Positions 26,635 through 36,597 of a stretch of 64,000 nt of DNA are shown piece by piece (the stretch's first letter is position 1; every line of letters starts with the position of its first letter). This stretch comes from Desulfurellaceae bacterium bin18 (GTDB taxonomy: Bacteria > Desulfobacterota > Binatia > Bin18). The DNA lies in the NCBI GenBank assembly GCA_002238415.1, contig MPMI01000025.1, positions 25,132 to 89,131 of the forward strand. Direction: 5' to 3'. The notes beneath the pieces are model-generated. The model was not told the origin of the DNA. It saw only the letters and a list, made by a program, of their open reading frames with translations, and did not search any database. The position numbers and the translations under genes were made by a program.

Positions 26635-27387
26635 ATGTCCGGCCATTCCAAATGGAGCACAATTAAGCATAAGAAGGCGGTCAAGGACGCCCGTCGGGGC
26701 AAGATGTTCACAAAATTGATTAAAGACCTCTCGATTGCGGCCCGGATGGGTGGGAGCGACCCAGCAGCAAACCCCCGCTTACGCACGGCTATCGCCGCGG
26801 CAAAGGCAGCTAGTATGCCGGGAGATACGATAGACCGGGCGGTGAAAAAGGGCGCCGGAGAGCTTGAGGGCGTCAGCTATGAAGAGGTGACCTACGAGGG
26901 GCATGCGCCAGGCGGGGCGGCCATTATGCTTCAGACGCTGACGGACAATAAAAAGCGAACGGTTTCTGAAGTGCGTCATCTGTTCACTAAAAACGGTGGG
27001 AGCTTAGGTCAGCCCAATTCTGTTGCGTGGATGTTCACCCACAAGGGTATTATCACCATAGAAAAAGATCAGGCTGAGGAAGATCAACTCATGGAAATCG
27101 CCCTTGACGCCGGAGCGGAAGATGTCACAACGGGCGATGATCTGTTTGAGATTGTGACAGCTCCCGACGGTCTCGAAGACGTGCGCCAGGCGCTCGAAAA
27201 CGCCGCTATTGGGACGGCGTCGGTTGAGGCGACGATGGTGCCCCAAAACACGGTCAGTCTCTCCGGCAAGGAGGCCGAACAAACCTTACGTCTGCTCGAC
27301 GCACTCCAGGAACTCGACGATGTCCAAACCGTTTCCGCTAATGTAGAAATTGCGGAAGAGGAGATGGAACGACTCAGTGCGGCCTAA
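26635..27387 (+). CDS. YebC/PmpR family protein
   Basis: 250 residues starting MSGHSKWSTIKHKKAVKDA, the invariant YebC N-terminus, after GGGAGGAGG. AARMGGSDPAANPRLRTAI, EGVSYEEVTYEGHAPGGAAI and GGSLGQPNSVAWMF are family signatures, and the length is standard. Members are described as DNA-binding regulators and, more recently, as ribosome-associated translation factors. In many bacteria yebC lies directly before ruvC, as here (41-base gap), suggesting one transcript with ruvCAB. Confidence 0.95.
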   Translation: MSGHSKWSTIKHKKAVKDARRGKMFTKLIKDLSIAARMGGSDPAANPRLRTAIAAAKAASMPGDTIDRAVKKGAGELEGVSYEEVTYEGHAPGGAAIMLQTLTDNKKRTVSEVRHLFTKNGGSLGQPNSVAWMFTHKGIITIEKDQAEEDQLMEIALDAGAEDVTTGDDLFEIVTAPDGLEDVRQALENAAIGTASVEATMVPQNTVSLSGKEAEQTLRLLDALQELDDVQTVSANVEIAEEEMERLSAA

Positions 27388-27428
27388 GGAAGGGGAAAAT
27401 CATCGACTCTCACAACGCTCAGGCTCCA

Positions 27429-28046
27429 TTGCGCGTGTTGGGGATAGACCCCGGCACCCTGCGGACCGGATGGGGTGTCATTGAGAAGACGCGCCGGACG
27501 TTGACCTTTTGTGCCGGCGATGTCGTCTCTGTCAAAGGCTTCCGCTCCCTGCCCGAACGCCTGCGTCTCATCTATGAAGAGCTTGTGACGGTGATTGACC
27601 GCTGGACTCCCCACGTCTTGAGTCTTGAAAAAGCCTTTGTGGCACATAACGTCCAGAGCGCTCTGCGCCTCGGCGAGGCGCGGGGCGTGGTGCTCCTGAC
27701 TGCGGCCCAGGCCGGTCTGCGGATTGCCGAGTATAATCCCACGGAAATCAAGACGGCGGTGGCCGGTTATGGCCGGGCCGGAAAAATGCAGGTCCAAAAA
27801 GCGGTTTTTTCCCAACTGCGCCATCCAGACGGAGAAGCGGGGGTCTTTCCGTCAAGCCAGGATGCAACGGATGCGCTCGCGGCGGCCATTTGTTACTGTA
27901 GCGCTGCCCGCATGCCCGATATGCTCCGCCAGGCTGGTGCGCAGCCACGGCGGTCTGGGGGCAGGAAGGCCCGCTCTTTGCGCGACGTCTTTACTGAACA
28001 GACGGTCGCTCAGATGCTCGCTGCAGACCCGAAAAAGCAGCGGTAA
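27429..28046 (+). CDS. ruvC: Holliday junction endonuclease RuvC
   Basis: 205 residues. The RNase-H-like catalytic acids are Asp7 (VLGIDPGT), Glu67 (LSLEKAF), Asp145 and Asp148 (SSQDATDALAAA). RuvC cuts Holliday junctions bound by RuvAB. The start is not canonical: TTG 27429 or GTG 27435 are the only fitting codons, since the catalytic Asp must be near residue 7. A purine-rich AAGGAAGGGG stretch lies about 30 bases upstream. The Arg-rich C-terminal 40 residues are longer than usual. Confidence 0.93.
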   Translation: MRVLGIDPGTLRTGWGVIEKTRRTLTFCAGDVVSVKGFRSLPERLRLIYEELVTVIDRWTPHVLSLEKAFVAHNVQSALRLGEARGVVLLTAAQAGLRIAEYNPTEIKTAVAGYGRAGKMQVQKAVFSQLRHPDGEAGVFPSSQDATDALAAAICYCSAARMPDMLRQAGAQPRRSGGRKARSLRDVFTEQTVAQMLAADPKKQR

Positions 28047-28067
28047 CAGCTCGCACGGCAACAGATT

Positions 28068-28655
28068 ATGATTGCGCGCCTCCACGGAGTGCTCCACGAA
28101 AAGACCCCTGAGCAGCTCATTGTCGACGTTGGCGGAGTCGGCTATCAGGTGTTGGTGTCGTTACAAACCTTCTACCATCTGCCGGGAGTAGGGGAACGGG
28201 TCAGTTTGCTCATCCATACACATGCGCGAGAAGATGCTCTCCAGTTGTTCGGCTTTCTGGAAGAAAAGGAAAAGTCCTATTTCCTGCTGCTGCGCGGCGT
28301 GAGTGGTATCGGCCCCCGCCTAGCCCTCAATATCCTGTCGGGCATTCCGGTGAATGAGCTTGAGAGCGCGCTTCATACGCGCGACGTGACTCGCCTGGTT
28401 GCGACTCCGGGCGTTGGAAAAAAGACGGCTGAACGTCTGGTTGTGGAACTCCAGGAGAAAGTCGGTGCGAGTGAACAGGAGAATGGGATGCCAGCGGCAA
28501 TGCCCAGCCCACTCTCGACTGAAGCGACCTCTGCTTTGGTGAATCTGGGCTATCGCCAGGCGCAAGCCGAGAAGACCGTGCGCGCGGTTGTCCGGGATGG
28601 GCACACGGCTATTGCCGACGTGATCCGAGAATCGTTACGGAGGCTCAGCACATGA
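28068..28655 (+). CDS. ruvA: Holliday junction branch migration protein RuvA
   Basis: 195 residues. Domain I is the OB-fold ([29 protein letters not shown]). Domain II has the two helix-hairpin-helix motifs ([16 protein letters not shown] and [19 protein letters not shown]). Domain III ([20 protein letters not shown]) contacts RuvB. A RuvA tetramer holds the four-way junction. The stop overlaps the ruvB start by ATGA. Confidence 0.96.
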   Translation: MIARLHGVLHEKTPEQLIVDVGGVGYQVLVSLQTFYHLPGVGERVSLLIHTHAREDALQLFGFLEEKEKSYFLLLRGVSGIGPRLALNILSGIPVNELESALHTRDVTRLVATPGVGKKTAERLVVELQEKVGASEQENGMPAAMPSPLSTEATSALVNLGYRQAQAEKTVRAVVRDGHTAIADVIRESLRRLST

Positions 28656-29764
28656 GCCGCGCCGCGAAAGACGTACCAAAAGAGACGCACGACGACCCGG
28701 ATAGTCCGGGGCGCGATTTGCTGAATCCCCAAGTGTCACCGGTGGACGCTCTGTCGGATGGTGACACTGCCTGGCATGACGAGCCACGTGTCGAGGGTTC
28801 GCTCCGACCGCGCAGCCTTGAAGAATACATCGGACAGGAAGGGACAAAACAGAATCTGGCGATCGCGATTGAAGCCGCCAAACAGCGGGATGATGTTCTG
28901 GACCACCTGCTCTTCTGTGGGCCGCCCGGATTGGGAAAAACATCCCTGGCGCATATTATTGCGCGGGAAATGGATGGAACGATTCGGGCCACCACCGGCC
29001 CGGTGATTGAACGGCCCGGTGACTTGGCTGCTATTCTGACCAACCTGGAAGAGGGGGATGTTCTCTTTATCGACGAGATCCATCGACTCAATCATGTGGT
29101 TGAGGAATTTCTGTATCCGGCAATGGAGGACTTTGAACTTGACCTCGTCGTCGGTCAGGGCCCTTCAGCGCGAACGGTCAAGTTGCCACTCAAGCACTTC
29201 ACTTTAGTCGGTGCTACTACCCGCGCCGGGCTGTTAACCTCACCGCTGCGCGATCGTTTTGGGGCAACGTTTCGACTGGATTTTTACCAGGTGTCCGAGT
29301 TGGAACAGATCATTCGTCGGTCGGCCTCAATTCTGGAGGTTGAGACCGATGCGGGCGGAACCGCGGAAATCGCGCGTCGCTCACGGGGAACACCGCGGAT
29401 TGCCAATCGTCTGCTCCGACGGGTACGGGACTATGCCCAAGTGAAGAAGGAGCCCGTGGTGACGCAAGAAGTGGCTCATGTCGCCCTGACGCTGGTTGAA
29501 GTGGATGAGGCCGGATTTGATAAAATGGACCTGGCGATTCTGCGGACGATTATCGAGAAATTCAACGGTGGACCGGTCGGCGTCGAGACCATAGCGGCAG
29601 CCATTGGCGAAGAGAAGAACACCATTGAAGACGTATACGAGCCGTATCTCTTGCAGGAGGGGTTTTTGCAGCGCACGCCGCGGGGACGGGTGGCCACCCT
29701 CAAGGCGTACCAGCATTTGCAGATTGACCAGCCTCGAAAAAAAGAGCAGGGCGATTTGTTCTGA
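28652..29764 (+). CDS. ruvB: Holliday junction branch migration ATPase RuvB
   Basis: 370 residues, about 30 longer than usual because the N-terminus carries a polar extension before [12 protein letters not shown]. Walker A is [12 protein letters not shown], Walker B is VLFIDEIH, sensor 1 is LVGATTRAG, and the C-terminal winged helix follows ([15 protein letters not shown]). RuvB rings pull DNA through the RuvA-bound junction. If ATG 28652 is right the extension is translated. The ATGA overlap with ruvA supports that start. Confidence 0.95.
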   Translation: MSRAAKDVPKETHDDPDSPGRDLLNPQVSPVDALSDGDTAWHDEPRVEGSLRPRSLEEYIGQEGTKQNLAIAIEAAKQRDDVLDHLLFCGPPGLGKTSLAHIIAREMDGTIRATTGPVIERPGDLAAILTNLEEGDVLFIDEIHRLNHVVEEFLYPAMEDFELDLVVGQGPSARTVKLPLKHFTLVGATTRAGLLTSPLRDRFGATFRLDFYQVSELEQIIRRSASILEVETDAGGTAEIARRSRGTPRIANRLLRRVRDYAQVKKEPVVTQEVAHVALTLVEVDEAGFDKMDLAILRTIIEKFNGGPVGVETIAAAIGEEKNTIEDVYEPYLLQEGFLQRTPRGRVATLKAYQHLQIDQPRKKEQGDLF

Positions 29765-29855
29765 CGAGAGCGGCCAAAAGGAATGATGGTGGAACGTTGA
29801 TTATGATGGTATATCTCCAGTGTCTTTGCTGCTGATATGAGCAGGGCGAGAGAGT

Positions 29856-32135
29856 ATGGAAGCCTCGGTCCACGAAAATCGCTCGGAGGAGCACAAACGC
29901 CGTCAGTTCTGGGAGGGTTTGGTCATCCTCGCTGCAGGGCTGGGTGTCTTTTTATTCGCCTTTCTCCAGAGCCGTTCTCCACAACTCAGCGACAGCGAAA
30001 GTCTCATCGGCAACCTTATTTTTATCCTCCTGATCAATCTCAATATCATCCTGCTTGTTTTGCTCGTTTTCCTGGTTGGGCGGAACCTGCTGAAGCTGTT
30101 TTACGATCGCCGTCGAAAGCTGCCTGGCGCACACCTGCGCTCTCGACTCGTCCTCGCTTTTTTGGGTATTTCCCTTTTCCCGGCAGTACTCCTGTTCTTT
30201 ATCGGGATCGGCTTTATGACGAAGTCGATCGAGAATTGGTTCGCCTTACGTGTTGAGCGCTCGTTAAGCAGCTCGCTCGAGGTCGTTGATGGGGTCTATG
30301 CCCGTCTTACGGATGAGACCCTCACTCACGCGCGGGCGATCGCCCGGACGATTATCTCCCAGGAACTCCTTGAGCCGACGCATTACGAGAGCTTGCAAGC
30401 CCGCATGAACAGCGAGCAGCACGAACGTGGTCTGACCCAGCTCGTCGTGTACTCCGCTGCGCTCACCCTTGTGGCCAATGCGCCGGAGACGAGCGGAGTG
30501 TTGACGGCCCCCCAACTCAGCGAGGACCTCCTGGAACGGGTCCGGTCTGAGATCGAGGAGGTCCAGCAAATCGTGACACTAGAGCAGGCCGAGTTGGTGT
30601 ACGGAGGTGTTCCCGTCATCATGGGAGAACACCTTGCTGGTGTTGTTGTGGCCGGCACTCAGGTTCCTGTGGATGTCGTCAGACAAGGATTGCAGGTGGT
30701 CGAGGCGTTGGGTGAATATCGCCAACTCAGAATCTTGAAGCAGCCAATCAAAAACAATTATGTGATTACGATGTTCCTGGTCACCCTCGTCGTCATCTTC
30801 TCGGCGATCTGGGTCGGTGTCTATCTGGCGAAAAAAATTACGGTTCCCCTCCAACAATTATCGGCCGCGACACGGGAGGTCGCTCAGGGCCACTGGGCGC
30901 ACCGGATTGAGGGAGAAGGGGAGGATGAGATCGGCACGCTCGTTTCCGCCTTCAATCGGATGACCGTTGACCTCCAGCAGAGCCACCAGGAACTTGAGAC
31001 CCGGCGTCGCTATATGGAGATCCTGCTCGGGAATATCAACGCTGGCGTCGTCTCGTTTAATCGGGATGGTCGGCTCTCCACCCTGAACCGGGCGGCAGAG
31101 CAGTTGCTGCGTCTGCGCGCCGAGAGCGTCGTTGGGCAGGACTATCGTGATGTTTTCTCTGCAAGCGAATTCCAAGCAGTGCAGCGCATCGTTCATGAGC
31201 TCCTTCTGGTGCAACACGACAACGGCAACGTCGCCAGTCAGGAACAGCGGGGCCAGCTCCGTTTGGATCGTGATGGGCACGTCCACTCCCTCCTGATAAC
31301 CGGCACCTCTCTGCCTGACGACCGCGATCATGCCCTCGGGGTGTTATGCTTTTTTGAGGACGTGACGCAGATCGTCCAAGTCGAACGGATGGAAGCCTGG
31401 CGTGAGGTCGCCCGTCGGATTGCGCATGAAATCAAAAATCCGCTGACACCGATTCAGCTTGCGGCCCAGCGCCTTCAGCGCCGGTTTGGTCCCCAGATTA
31501 CGGACGGGAGCGAAGTGTTTGACGAGTGTGTGCAGAGCATCGCGCATGAAGTCGACGCGATTAAAAAACTCGTCAACGAATTCTCCACGTTTGCTCGTCT
31601 GCCGGCAGGAAAACATAATCTGCATGACCTGAATGCGTTGGCACAAGAGACAATTGTCCTGATCGCCGAAGCCTACCGCGATCTGGATATTGCCTTCGTG
31701 CCGGATCGCTCACTGCCGTTGTTCGAGTTGGATCGCGAGGGGATGCGCCGTGTTCTGCGCAATCTGTTAGACAATGCCGTTGTCGCCTGTCGAGAAGGAA
31801 CGGATGGGACTCAGGGACGGATCGAAGTCACGACCCGATATCTGCGCTCGCTTAGTATTGCCTGCATCGAAGTCGCCGATAATGGCTGCGGGATTCCGCC
31901 TGACATCAAGGAACGCTTGTTCGAGCCGTATTTTTCAACCAAAAAGGACGGGACCGGACTCGGGCTGGCCATTGTTGCCACCGTGGTGGCTGATCATCAG
32001 GCATTTATCCGCGTACGGGACAATACGCCACGGGGCAGCCGGTTTATTATTGAGATGCCTGTGCGTGGAGGCGCGCGTCAGACAGATATGCGACGTGAGA
32101 AGCCCTCGTCAGCGTCAATTGAAAACGCAGCCTGA
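29856..32135 (+). CDS. ntrY: NtrY-type membrane sensor histidine kinase
   Basis: 759 residues. Three N-terminal membrane helices (about 18-38, 50-75 and 95-118) and a fourth (about 305-327) flank an extracytoplasmic sensor region of about 180 residues, the NtrY layout. A HAMP domain (KKITVPLQQLSAATREVAQG) and a PAS domain (about 390-500) follow. The HisKA box ARRIAHEIKNPLTPIQLAA contains phospho-acceptor His524. The ATPase has NLLDNAV, DNGCGIPP and GTGLGLAIV boxes. NtrY normally phosphorylates NtrX. Here the next gene, 18 bases on, has an NtrX-like receiver joined to LpxC instead of to a transcription-factor output. Confidence 0.93.
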   Translation: MEASVHENRSEEHKRRQFWEGLVILAAGLGVFLFAFLQSRSPQLSDSESLIGNLIFILLINLNIILLVLLVFLVGRNLLKLFYDRRRKLPGAHLRSRLVLAFLGISLFPAVLLFFIGIGFMTKSIENWFALRVERSLSSSLEVVDGVYARLTDETLTHARAIARTIISQELLEPTHYESLQARMNSEQHERGLTQLVVYSAALTLVANAPETSGVLTAPQLSEDLLERVRSEIEEVQQIVTLEQAELVYGGVPVIMGEHLAGVVVAGTQVPVDVVRQGLQVVEALGEYRQLRILKQPIKNNYVITMFLVTLVVIFSAIWVGVYLAKKITVPLQQLSAATREVAQGHWAHRIEGEGEDEIGTLVSAFNRMTVDLQQSHQELETRRRYMEILLGNINAGVVSFNRDGRLSTLNRAAEQLLRLRAESVVGQDYRDVFSASEFQAVQRIVHELLLVQHDNGNVASQEQRGQLRLDRDGHVHSLLITGTSLPDDRDHALGVLCFFEDVTQIVQVERMEAWREVARRIAHEIKNPLTPIQLAAQRLQRRFGPQITDGSEVFDECVQSIAHEVDAIKKLVNEFSTFARLPAGKHNLHDLNALAQETIVLIAEAYRDLDIAFVPDRSLPLFELDREGMRRVLRNLLDNAVVACREGTDGTQGRIEVTTRYLRSLSIACIEVADNGCGIPPDIKERLFEPYFSTKKDGTGLGLAIVATVVADHQAFIRVRDNTPRGSRFIIEMPVRGGARQTDMRREKPSSASIENAA

Positions 32136-32153
32136 GGTAGGGGAGGGACGTCA

Positions 32154-33461
32154 ATGGAAGAGCCCATCTTAATCGTGGACGATGAAGAAAAAATCCGGAC
32201 GATGTTACGCGGAGTTTTGCAAGATGAAGGATTCCGTACACTTGAGGCGGACTCGGGTGAAGAGGTTCTCGACTTAGTCGCCGAGTGGCATCCGCGCCTG
32301 GTACTCCTCGACATCTGGATGCCACATGTGGACGGGATTGCTCTCCTCGAACAGCTTCAGTCCCGGGACCCCGAATTGCCGGTTATTGTGATTTCCGGTC
32401 ATGGAACGATCGAAACGGCCGTTCGTGCTACAAAACTCGGCGCGGCGGATTTCCTCGAAAAGCCCTTCTCGCTAGACACCTTACTCCGTTCGGTCCAGCG
32501 TGCCCTGGGAAAAGAGCCACGCCACGCCACTGCCGCCCAGACCGCCGCCGCGGCTGACGCGGATATCCCCGCCGGGCACGCGACGCGAAAAATCCCGGCT
32601 CGGACCATTCGTCAGAGCGTTGTCGTGCATGGCCGAGGGCTCCACTCGGGGGTGCGTACCGGGATTATTTTACATCCCTTATCGCCGGGGAGCGGTATTG
32701 TGTTCGGTCCCTTGTCCTCGGACATGATGATTCCGGCAACCGTCGAGTATGTCCAATCGACCGGCTACGCAACCAGCCTGTATCGGGAGGGAGCGGGGGT
32801 GAAAACGGTTGAACATCTGCTCTCGGCCCTGCACGGCTATGGCATCACCAATCTGCTCATTAAAATGCAGGGTGAGGTTCCTATTCTCGACGGGTCGGCG
32901 CTGGAATTCTGTCAATTGCTCGACAGTGCCGGCATTGTTGAACAAGACGAAGATGTAGAGGCCTTGAGCGTAGACCGGACCTATCAGGTCGGTGACCACA
33001 GCGCGGGGAAATTCCTCCGCATTGAGCCCTCGGAGCAGCTTGAGATCGACTACTGTCTGGAATACCCAGAGCCAGTCGGGAGACAGGAGTTCCACTACGT
33101 CCAGCGCGATGCTGACAGTTATCGTGAGACTATTGCGCCAGCGCGGACCTTCGGCTTTCTCAAGGAGATTGAGGCACTTGAAGAGATGGGTCTTGCCAAT
33201 GGTGGCCGGCTGAATAATTGCCTCGTGATTGGTGAGCAAGGGATCATCAATCCGCCCCTCCGCTTTGAGGATGAGCTTGTCCGCCACAAGGTTCTTGATC
33301 TGCTCGGCGACCTCTACCTGTTAGGCCAACCCATCCGAGGCAAGGTGACTGCCTACCGGACGGGACATGGCGACAATATCGCGCTGCTGCGGGCAATCCG
33401 CGAAGAGCAGGCTCCACGCGTGCCGGAGCCTGCGCCGAAAACAACTGCGGCTCCCCAGTAA
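32154..33461 (+). CDS. lpxC: Fusion of response-regulator receiver and UDP-3-O-acyl-GlcNAc deacetylase (LpxC)
   Basis: 435 residues with two complete domains. Residues 1-120 are a receiver: acid pair Asp9/Asp10, phospho-acceptor Asp53 (LLDIWMP), Ser81 (VISGHG) and Lys103 (LEKPF). An Ala-rich linker (121-150) follows. Residues 152-415 are LpxC: QSVVVHGRGLHSG, catalytic base Glu220 with zinc ligand His221 (KTVEHLLSAL), RTFGF, zinc ligands His378 and Asp382 (FVRHK-type segment ELVRHKVLDLLGDLYLLG), and His405 (YRTGHGDN). LpxC removes acetate from UDP-3-O-acyl-GlcNAc, the committed step of lipid A synthesis. The single start ATG 32154 follows GGGGAGGG, and no stop or start separates the domains. 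It replaces the AAA+/DNA-binding output expected of NtrX. Confidence 0.93.
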   Translation: MEEPILIVDDEEKIRTMLRGVLQDEGFRTLEADSGEEVLDLVAEWHPRLVLLDIWMPHVDGIALLEQLQSRDPELPVIVISGHGTIETAVRATKLGAADFLEKPFSLDTLLRSVQRALGKEPRHATAAQTAAAADADIPAGHATRKIPARTIRQSVVVHGRGLHSGVRTGIILHPLSPGSGIVFGPLSSDMMIPATVEYVQSTGYATSLYREGAGVKTVEHLLSALHGYGITNLLIKMQGEVPILDGSALEFCQLLDSAGIVEQDEDVEALSVDRTYQVGDHSAGKFLRIEPSEQLEIDYCLEYPEPVGRQEFHYVQRDADSYRETIAPARTFGFLKEIEALEEMGLANGGRLNNCLVIGEQGIINPPLRFEDELVRHKVLDLLGDLYLLGQPIRGKVTAYRTGHGDNIALLRAIREEQAPRVPEPAPKTTAAPQ

Positions 33462-33465
33462 CTCC

Positions 33466-34767
33466 TTAGGGTGTCACCCGCTCCAACATTCTGGGAAATG
33501 GAATGGATTCCCGGACGTGATGCAGTCCGCACAGCCAGGTGACCATCCGCTCAATACCCATGCCGAAACCGGCATGGGGAACGGAGCCGTAGCGTCGCAG
33601 GTCAAGATACCAAGAGAAGGCTTCTTCGGACAGGTCGTGCGCTTCCAGTTTTCCTTGTAAGACGGACAGGTCGTCCTCACGCTGGCCGCCTCCGATGATC
33701 TCGCCGTAGCCTTCTGGCGCTAAGACGTCCATGCATAAGGCAACTGTGGTATCCTGCGGGTCGGTCTTCATATAAAAGGCCTTGTTCGCTATCGGATAGC
33801 GATGCACCATAACCGGACGGTCAAATTGTTCGGATAAAATGGTTTCGTCATCGCCGCCAAAGTCGTCCCCCCACTGAATGTCAACGCCTGTCGCTTGTAG
33901 GCGTTCGATAGCCTCGCCGTAGCTGATACGTGGAAACGGCTTCCTGACCTGAGCGAGTTTGGCGATATCACGCTCAAGCGTCTGGAGTTCTGTCTGCCGG
34001 CTGGTCAGGACACGCTGGACAACGGCCTCCAGAAAATCTTCGGCCAGGCCCATATCGCCCTCCAGGTCGCAGTAGGCCACTTCGGGCTCAATCATCCAAA
34101 ATTCAGTCAGATGGCGCCGCGTTTTGGATTTTTCGGCCCGAAAGGTCGGACCGCAGCAGTAGACTTTACCGAACGCCATGGCACCAGCTTCCATATAGAG
34201 CTGACCGCTCTGGGTGAGATAGACGGTGTCATCGAAATAGTCGACTGGAAAGAGGGTAGTTGTGCCTTCACAGGCGGCAGGGGTGAAGATCGGGGCATCG
34301 AGCAGGGTAAAGCCCCGCGTATCGAAGTAGTCTCGACACGCTTTGATGACTTCACTGCGAACACGCAGGAGTGCCTGCTGGCGTGAGGAGCGCAGCCACA
34401 GGTGGCGGTGGTCGAGCAGAAAGGCAACTCCGTGTTCTTTGGGGCTAATCGGGTAGGCATGAGCCTGCTGGGTGAGGTGCAAGGCGTTCACGCCAAGTTC
34501 AAATCCAATCTGCGAGCGCGTATCCGCCCGGACCGTGCCCTGGACCACAACGGACGACTCCTGGGTAAGGTCCTGGCCCAAGGCAAAGGTTTCGGCTGAG
34601 ACGTCGCCCTTGAACACTACACACTGGATCGTCCCGGTGCCGTCGCGCACCTGAAGAAAGTGCAGCTTCCCGCTGGAGCGCTTATTATACAACCAGCCTC
34701 GAAGCTCGACCTCTTGCCCTTCGTATTGGGCAATATCCTTGACATAAACCCACTCAGGCATAAGCAT
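33466..34767 (-). CDS. asnS: Asparaginyl-tRNA synthetase
   Basis: 433 residues, class II synthetase. The N-terminal OB anticodon-binding domain ([20 protein letters not shown]) precedes the catalytic domain with motif 2 [19 protein letters not shown] and motif 3 [15 protein letters not shown]. The '[12 protein letters not shown]' segment is typical of AsnRS rather than AspRS. It charges tRNA-Asn directly. GGAAGGAA precedes ATG 34767; ATG 34761 is also possible. It ends five bases from the convergent lpxC-fusion stop. Confidence 0.93.
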   Translation of the reverse strand: MLMPEWVYVKDIAQYEGQEVELRGWLYNKRSSGKLHFLQVRDGTGTIQCVVFKGDVSAETFALGQDLTQESSVVVQGTVRADTRSQIGFELGVNALHLTQQAHAYPISPKEHGVAFLLDHRHLWLRSSRQQALLRVRSEVIKACRDYFDTRGFTLLDAPIFTPAACEGTTTLFPVDYFDDTVYLTQSGQLYMEAGAMAFGKVYCCGPTFRAEKSKTRRHLTEFWMIEPEVAYCDLEGDMGLAEDFLEAVVQRVLTSRQTELQTLERDIAKLAQVRKPFPRISYGEAIERLQATGVDIQWGDDFGGDDETILSEQFDRPVMVHRYPIANKAFYMKTDPQDTTVALCMDVLAPEGYGEIIGGGQREDDLSVLQGKLEAHDLSEEAFSWYLDLRRYGSVPHAGFGMGIERMVTWLCGLHHVRESIPFPRMLERVTP

Positions 34768-34871
34768 TTCCTTCCTGGATCGCCGAACGCTGTTCAGAAG
34801 GGCACTATAGCATAAAGGAAGAGGAAGACATGAGGCCGAGCCGGACATTCGAGAGCCTTGGTCAGGGCTTA

Positions 34872-35468
34872 CTATTGTTCTGGCTGAGGATGTCTCTGAC
34901 TTGGGAGGAATTCTTGCACTAGGGAGGATAATGATTGGGGCGGCTTCTGAGCCACTGGCGACGATTTTGTCGTTGGTGACATGACGCGGTGAAAGAGGCT
35001 GGACTCGCGCTGAAAGAATCCCTCGGTATGGTAGGATTCCCGGAAGCGGAAGTAAGTATAGTCTAAATGATGACAGACCTCATGTAACAGGGTCCTGAGA
35101 AAGGTTCGGAACGCAACGGTTTGTTTGCGTTTTGCCGTCCGCATCCAGACTTGGATCGAATCATTTTTACTGCCCCCGCCATATTGCGTATAGAGCCCGT
35201 GAAGTTCTCCCTGTTGGTTCGACGGACGAGTGCCGTGTACACGGACCTGGACCGTACGAACCCTGAGTTGCCAGCAGATGTGATTGACAATGGTCTGGGA
35301 GAGCGCTGCGACACGGGCTTGCTCTTCTGCCACGAGCGCGGCGGGCAGGGCTTTGACCGCCGCTCGAAGTTGTGGGCTTGAGTCAAGTCTAATCGTTGTG
35401 ACCGCAGTGCTCCGGTCAAAGATTCGCTGCTGAAAAGGAGTCAATTTTGCACGCCAGTGTCGCCGCAT
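34872..35468 (-). CDS. Putative zinc metallopeptidase (SprT-like, HEXXH)
   Basis: 198 residues. The active-site helix [16 protein letters not shown] contains HEVCH, an HEXXH zinc motif, followed by [18 protein letters not shown] whose His or Glu may be the third ligand. The region before it ([33 protein letters not shown]) has the beta strands expected of SprT-like or related gluzincin folds. There is no signal peptide, so it is cytoplasmic. The C-terminal 35 residues are Pro/Ser/Gln-rich. AGGAGG lies six bases before ATG 35468. Substrate unknown. Confidence 0.75.
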   Translation of the reverse strand: MRRHWRAKLTPFQQRIFDRSTAVTTIRLDSSPQLRAAVKALPAALVAEEQARVAALSQTIVNHICWQLRVRTVQVRVHGTRPSNQQGELHGLYTQYGGGSKNDSIQVWMRTAKRKQTVAFRTFLRTLLHEVCHHLDYTYFRFRESYHTEGFFQRESSLFHRVMSPTTKSSPVAQKPPQSLSSLVQEFLPSQRHPQPEQ

Positions 35469-35609
35469 TGCAGCCTCCTGCACACCCTCACTTATTGTGG
35501 CCTGAAAGGAGCGGGACGGCAAGGGAGCGGCAAGGGCAGCAATCCTTTTCTTTTGCCGTGTAATGGCATAGATTGCGAGCGCTCAGCGTTTGATCAAAAG
35601 GAGAAGACG

Positions 35610-36140
35610 ATGCGGGGCGGTTGGGCGGCGACGCTCTGGCTCCACCTCCTGACGGGCATTGCGTTCCTCTCGCTCGGTACGGAGGTCCGGGCGAATGGTT
35701 TTGTTCGCTTTTTCGCAAACCAGAAAATCGGACAGGAGATCATCGTGACCGGTGGCTTCCGACGTTTCCCCGATCGAGACAAACGACGCTATTTTGTACG
35801 AGATAGGCAGACGGGTGAGGTTGAGTACGTGGAATACTATGGGATGACGATGCTGCCGACCTTGGTTGTCGGCAACGGTACCGTTTCTATGAAGGCGAGT
35901 ATCATGACCCGGATGCTCCTATTCTATTCGGACCGGGCTTTGGTGAAAGATATCCCTCTCAAGGGCGAGTCGTACTGGTTTACCGGGACGTTGATCGGCT
36001 ATCAGTACGGGACGATGGGCATTACGCGGGGAATGGGCGTTGGTGGCGATCCGTATATTTTGCTCAGGAGCGTCTCAGCCAACCCCCCGGATACGCTCCC
36101 TCTGCCACCCCAAAAGAAAGAGAAAGAAGACGCCGACTAA
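35610..36140 (+). CDS. Hypothetical secreted protein
   Basis: 176 residues. A signal peptide (WAATLWLHLLTGIAFLSLG, cleavage after VRA) leads into a beta-rich periplasmic domain with FFANQKIGQEIIVTGGFRR and RRYFVRDRQTGEVEYVEYY. It ends in a Lys/Glu/Asp tail. ATG 35610 follows AAAAGGAG at seven bases. It is divergent from the HEXXH gene. I recognise no family. Confidence 0.7.
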   Translation: MRGGWAATLWLHLLTGIAFLSLGTEVRANGFVRFFANQKIGQEIIVTGGFRRFPDRDKRRYFVRDRQTGEVEYVEYYGMTMLPTLVVGNGTVSMKASIMTRMLLFYSDRALVKDIPLKGESYWFTGTLIGYQYGTMGITRGMGVGGDPYILLRSVSANPPDTLPLPPQKKEKEDAD

Positions 36141-36494
36141 GCCTTTGCAATTGGCGTTGGCCTCCTCTCGGAGCCGTCTTCATCGCCTCTCCGTTCGGTC
36201 GTTATGGTGGGCGCTATGTCGGATAAAGCGGTAACGCGGCTCAGAGTCTGGGGGCTCGATTGACTCTTGCCTCTCCTCAACGTGCGTACAGGCAACATGT
36301 TTACACTGTTCAGTACTCTCATATGACGGGCGCCTTCAGGATCAACCGAGACACGGTGGAATCCGAACGTCAGTGCGTGCTTCCTTACAACCGAGCCCGA
36401 TAACCAGAGAATGTGAGGGACACGAACGGTATGACTTGGGACGCGTGGCCTTTCTAAAGCGCAACACGACCATTCTTGAACGGATCACCTGGGC
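36141..36494. other. Intergenic stretch without a gene
   Basis: About 350 bases between the secreted protein and the promoter of the mrp operon. No frame with plausible codon use, no tRNA fold and no clear repeat was seen on either strand. Confidence 0.5.
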
Positions 36495-36524
36495 TTGATA
36501 ATGAAGACTTTACAAGTCTATATT
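36495..36524 (+). promoter_or_regulatory. Sigma-70 type promoter for the mrp operon
   Basis: TTGATA (36495-36500) and TATATT (36519-36524) are spaced by 18 bases. GACTT-TAC-AAGTC in the spacer is an inverted repeat that could bind a regulator. The first gene starts 73 bases downstream. Confidence 0.6.
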
Positions 36525-36597
36525 TGCACGCATTTCGTCGTCGCCAATGTATTTAAGGAGAAATCGGCAGCAGATTTGATGCTGAGGAGAGGACCGA

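Noticed and set aside
36137..36322. 61-codon minus-strand frame after the secreted protein
   Set aside because: It overlaps the end of the neighbouring gene, has no ribosome site and its composition looks random.
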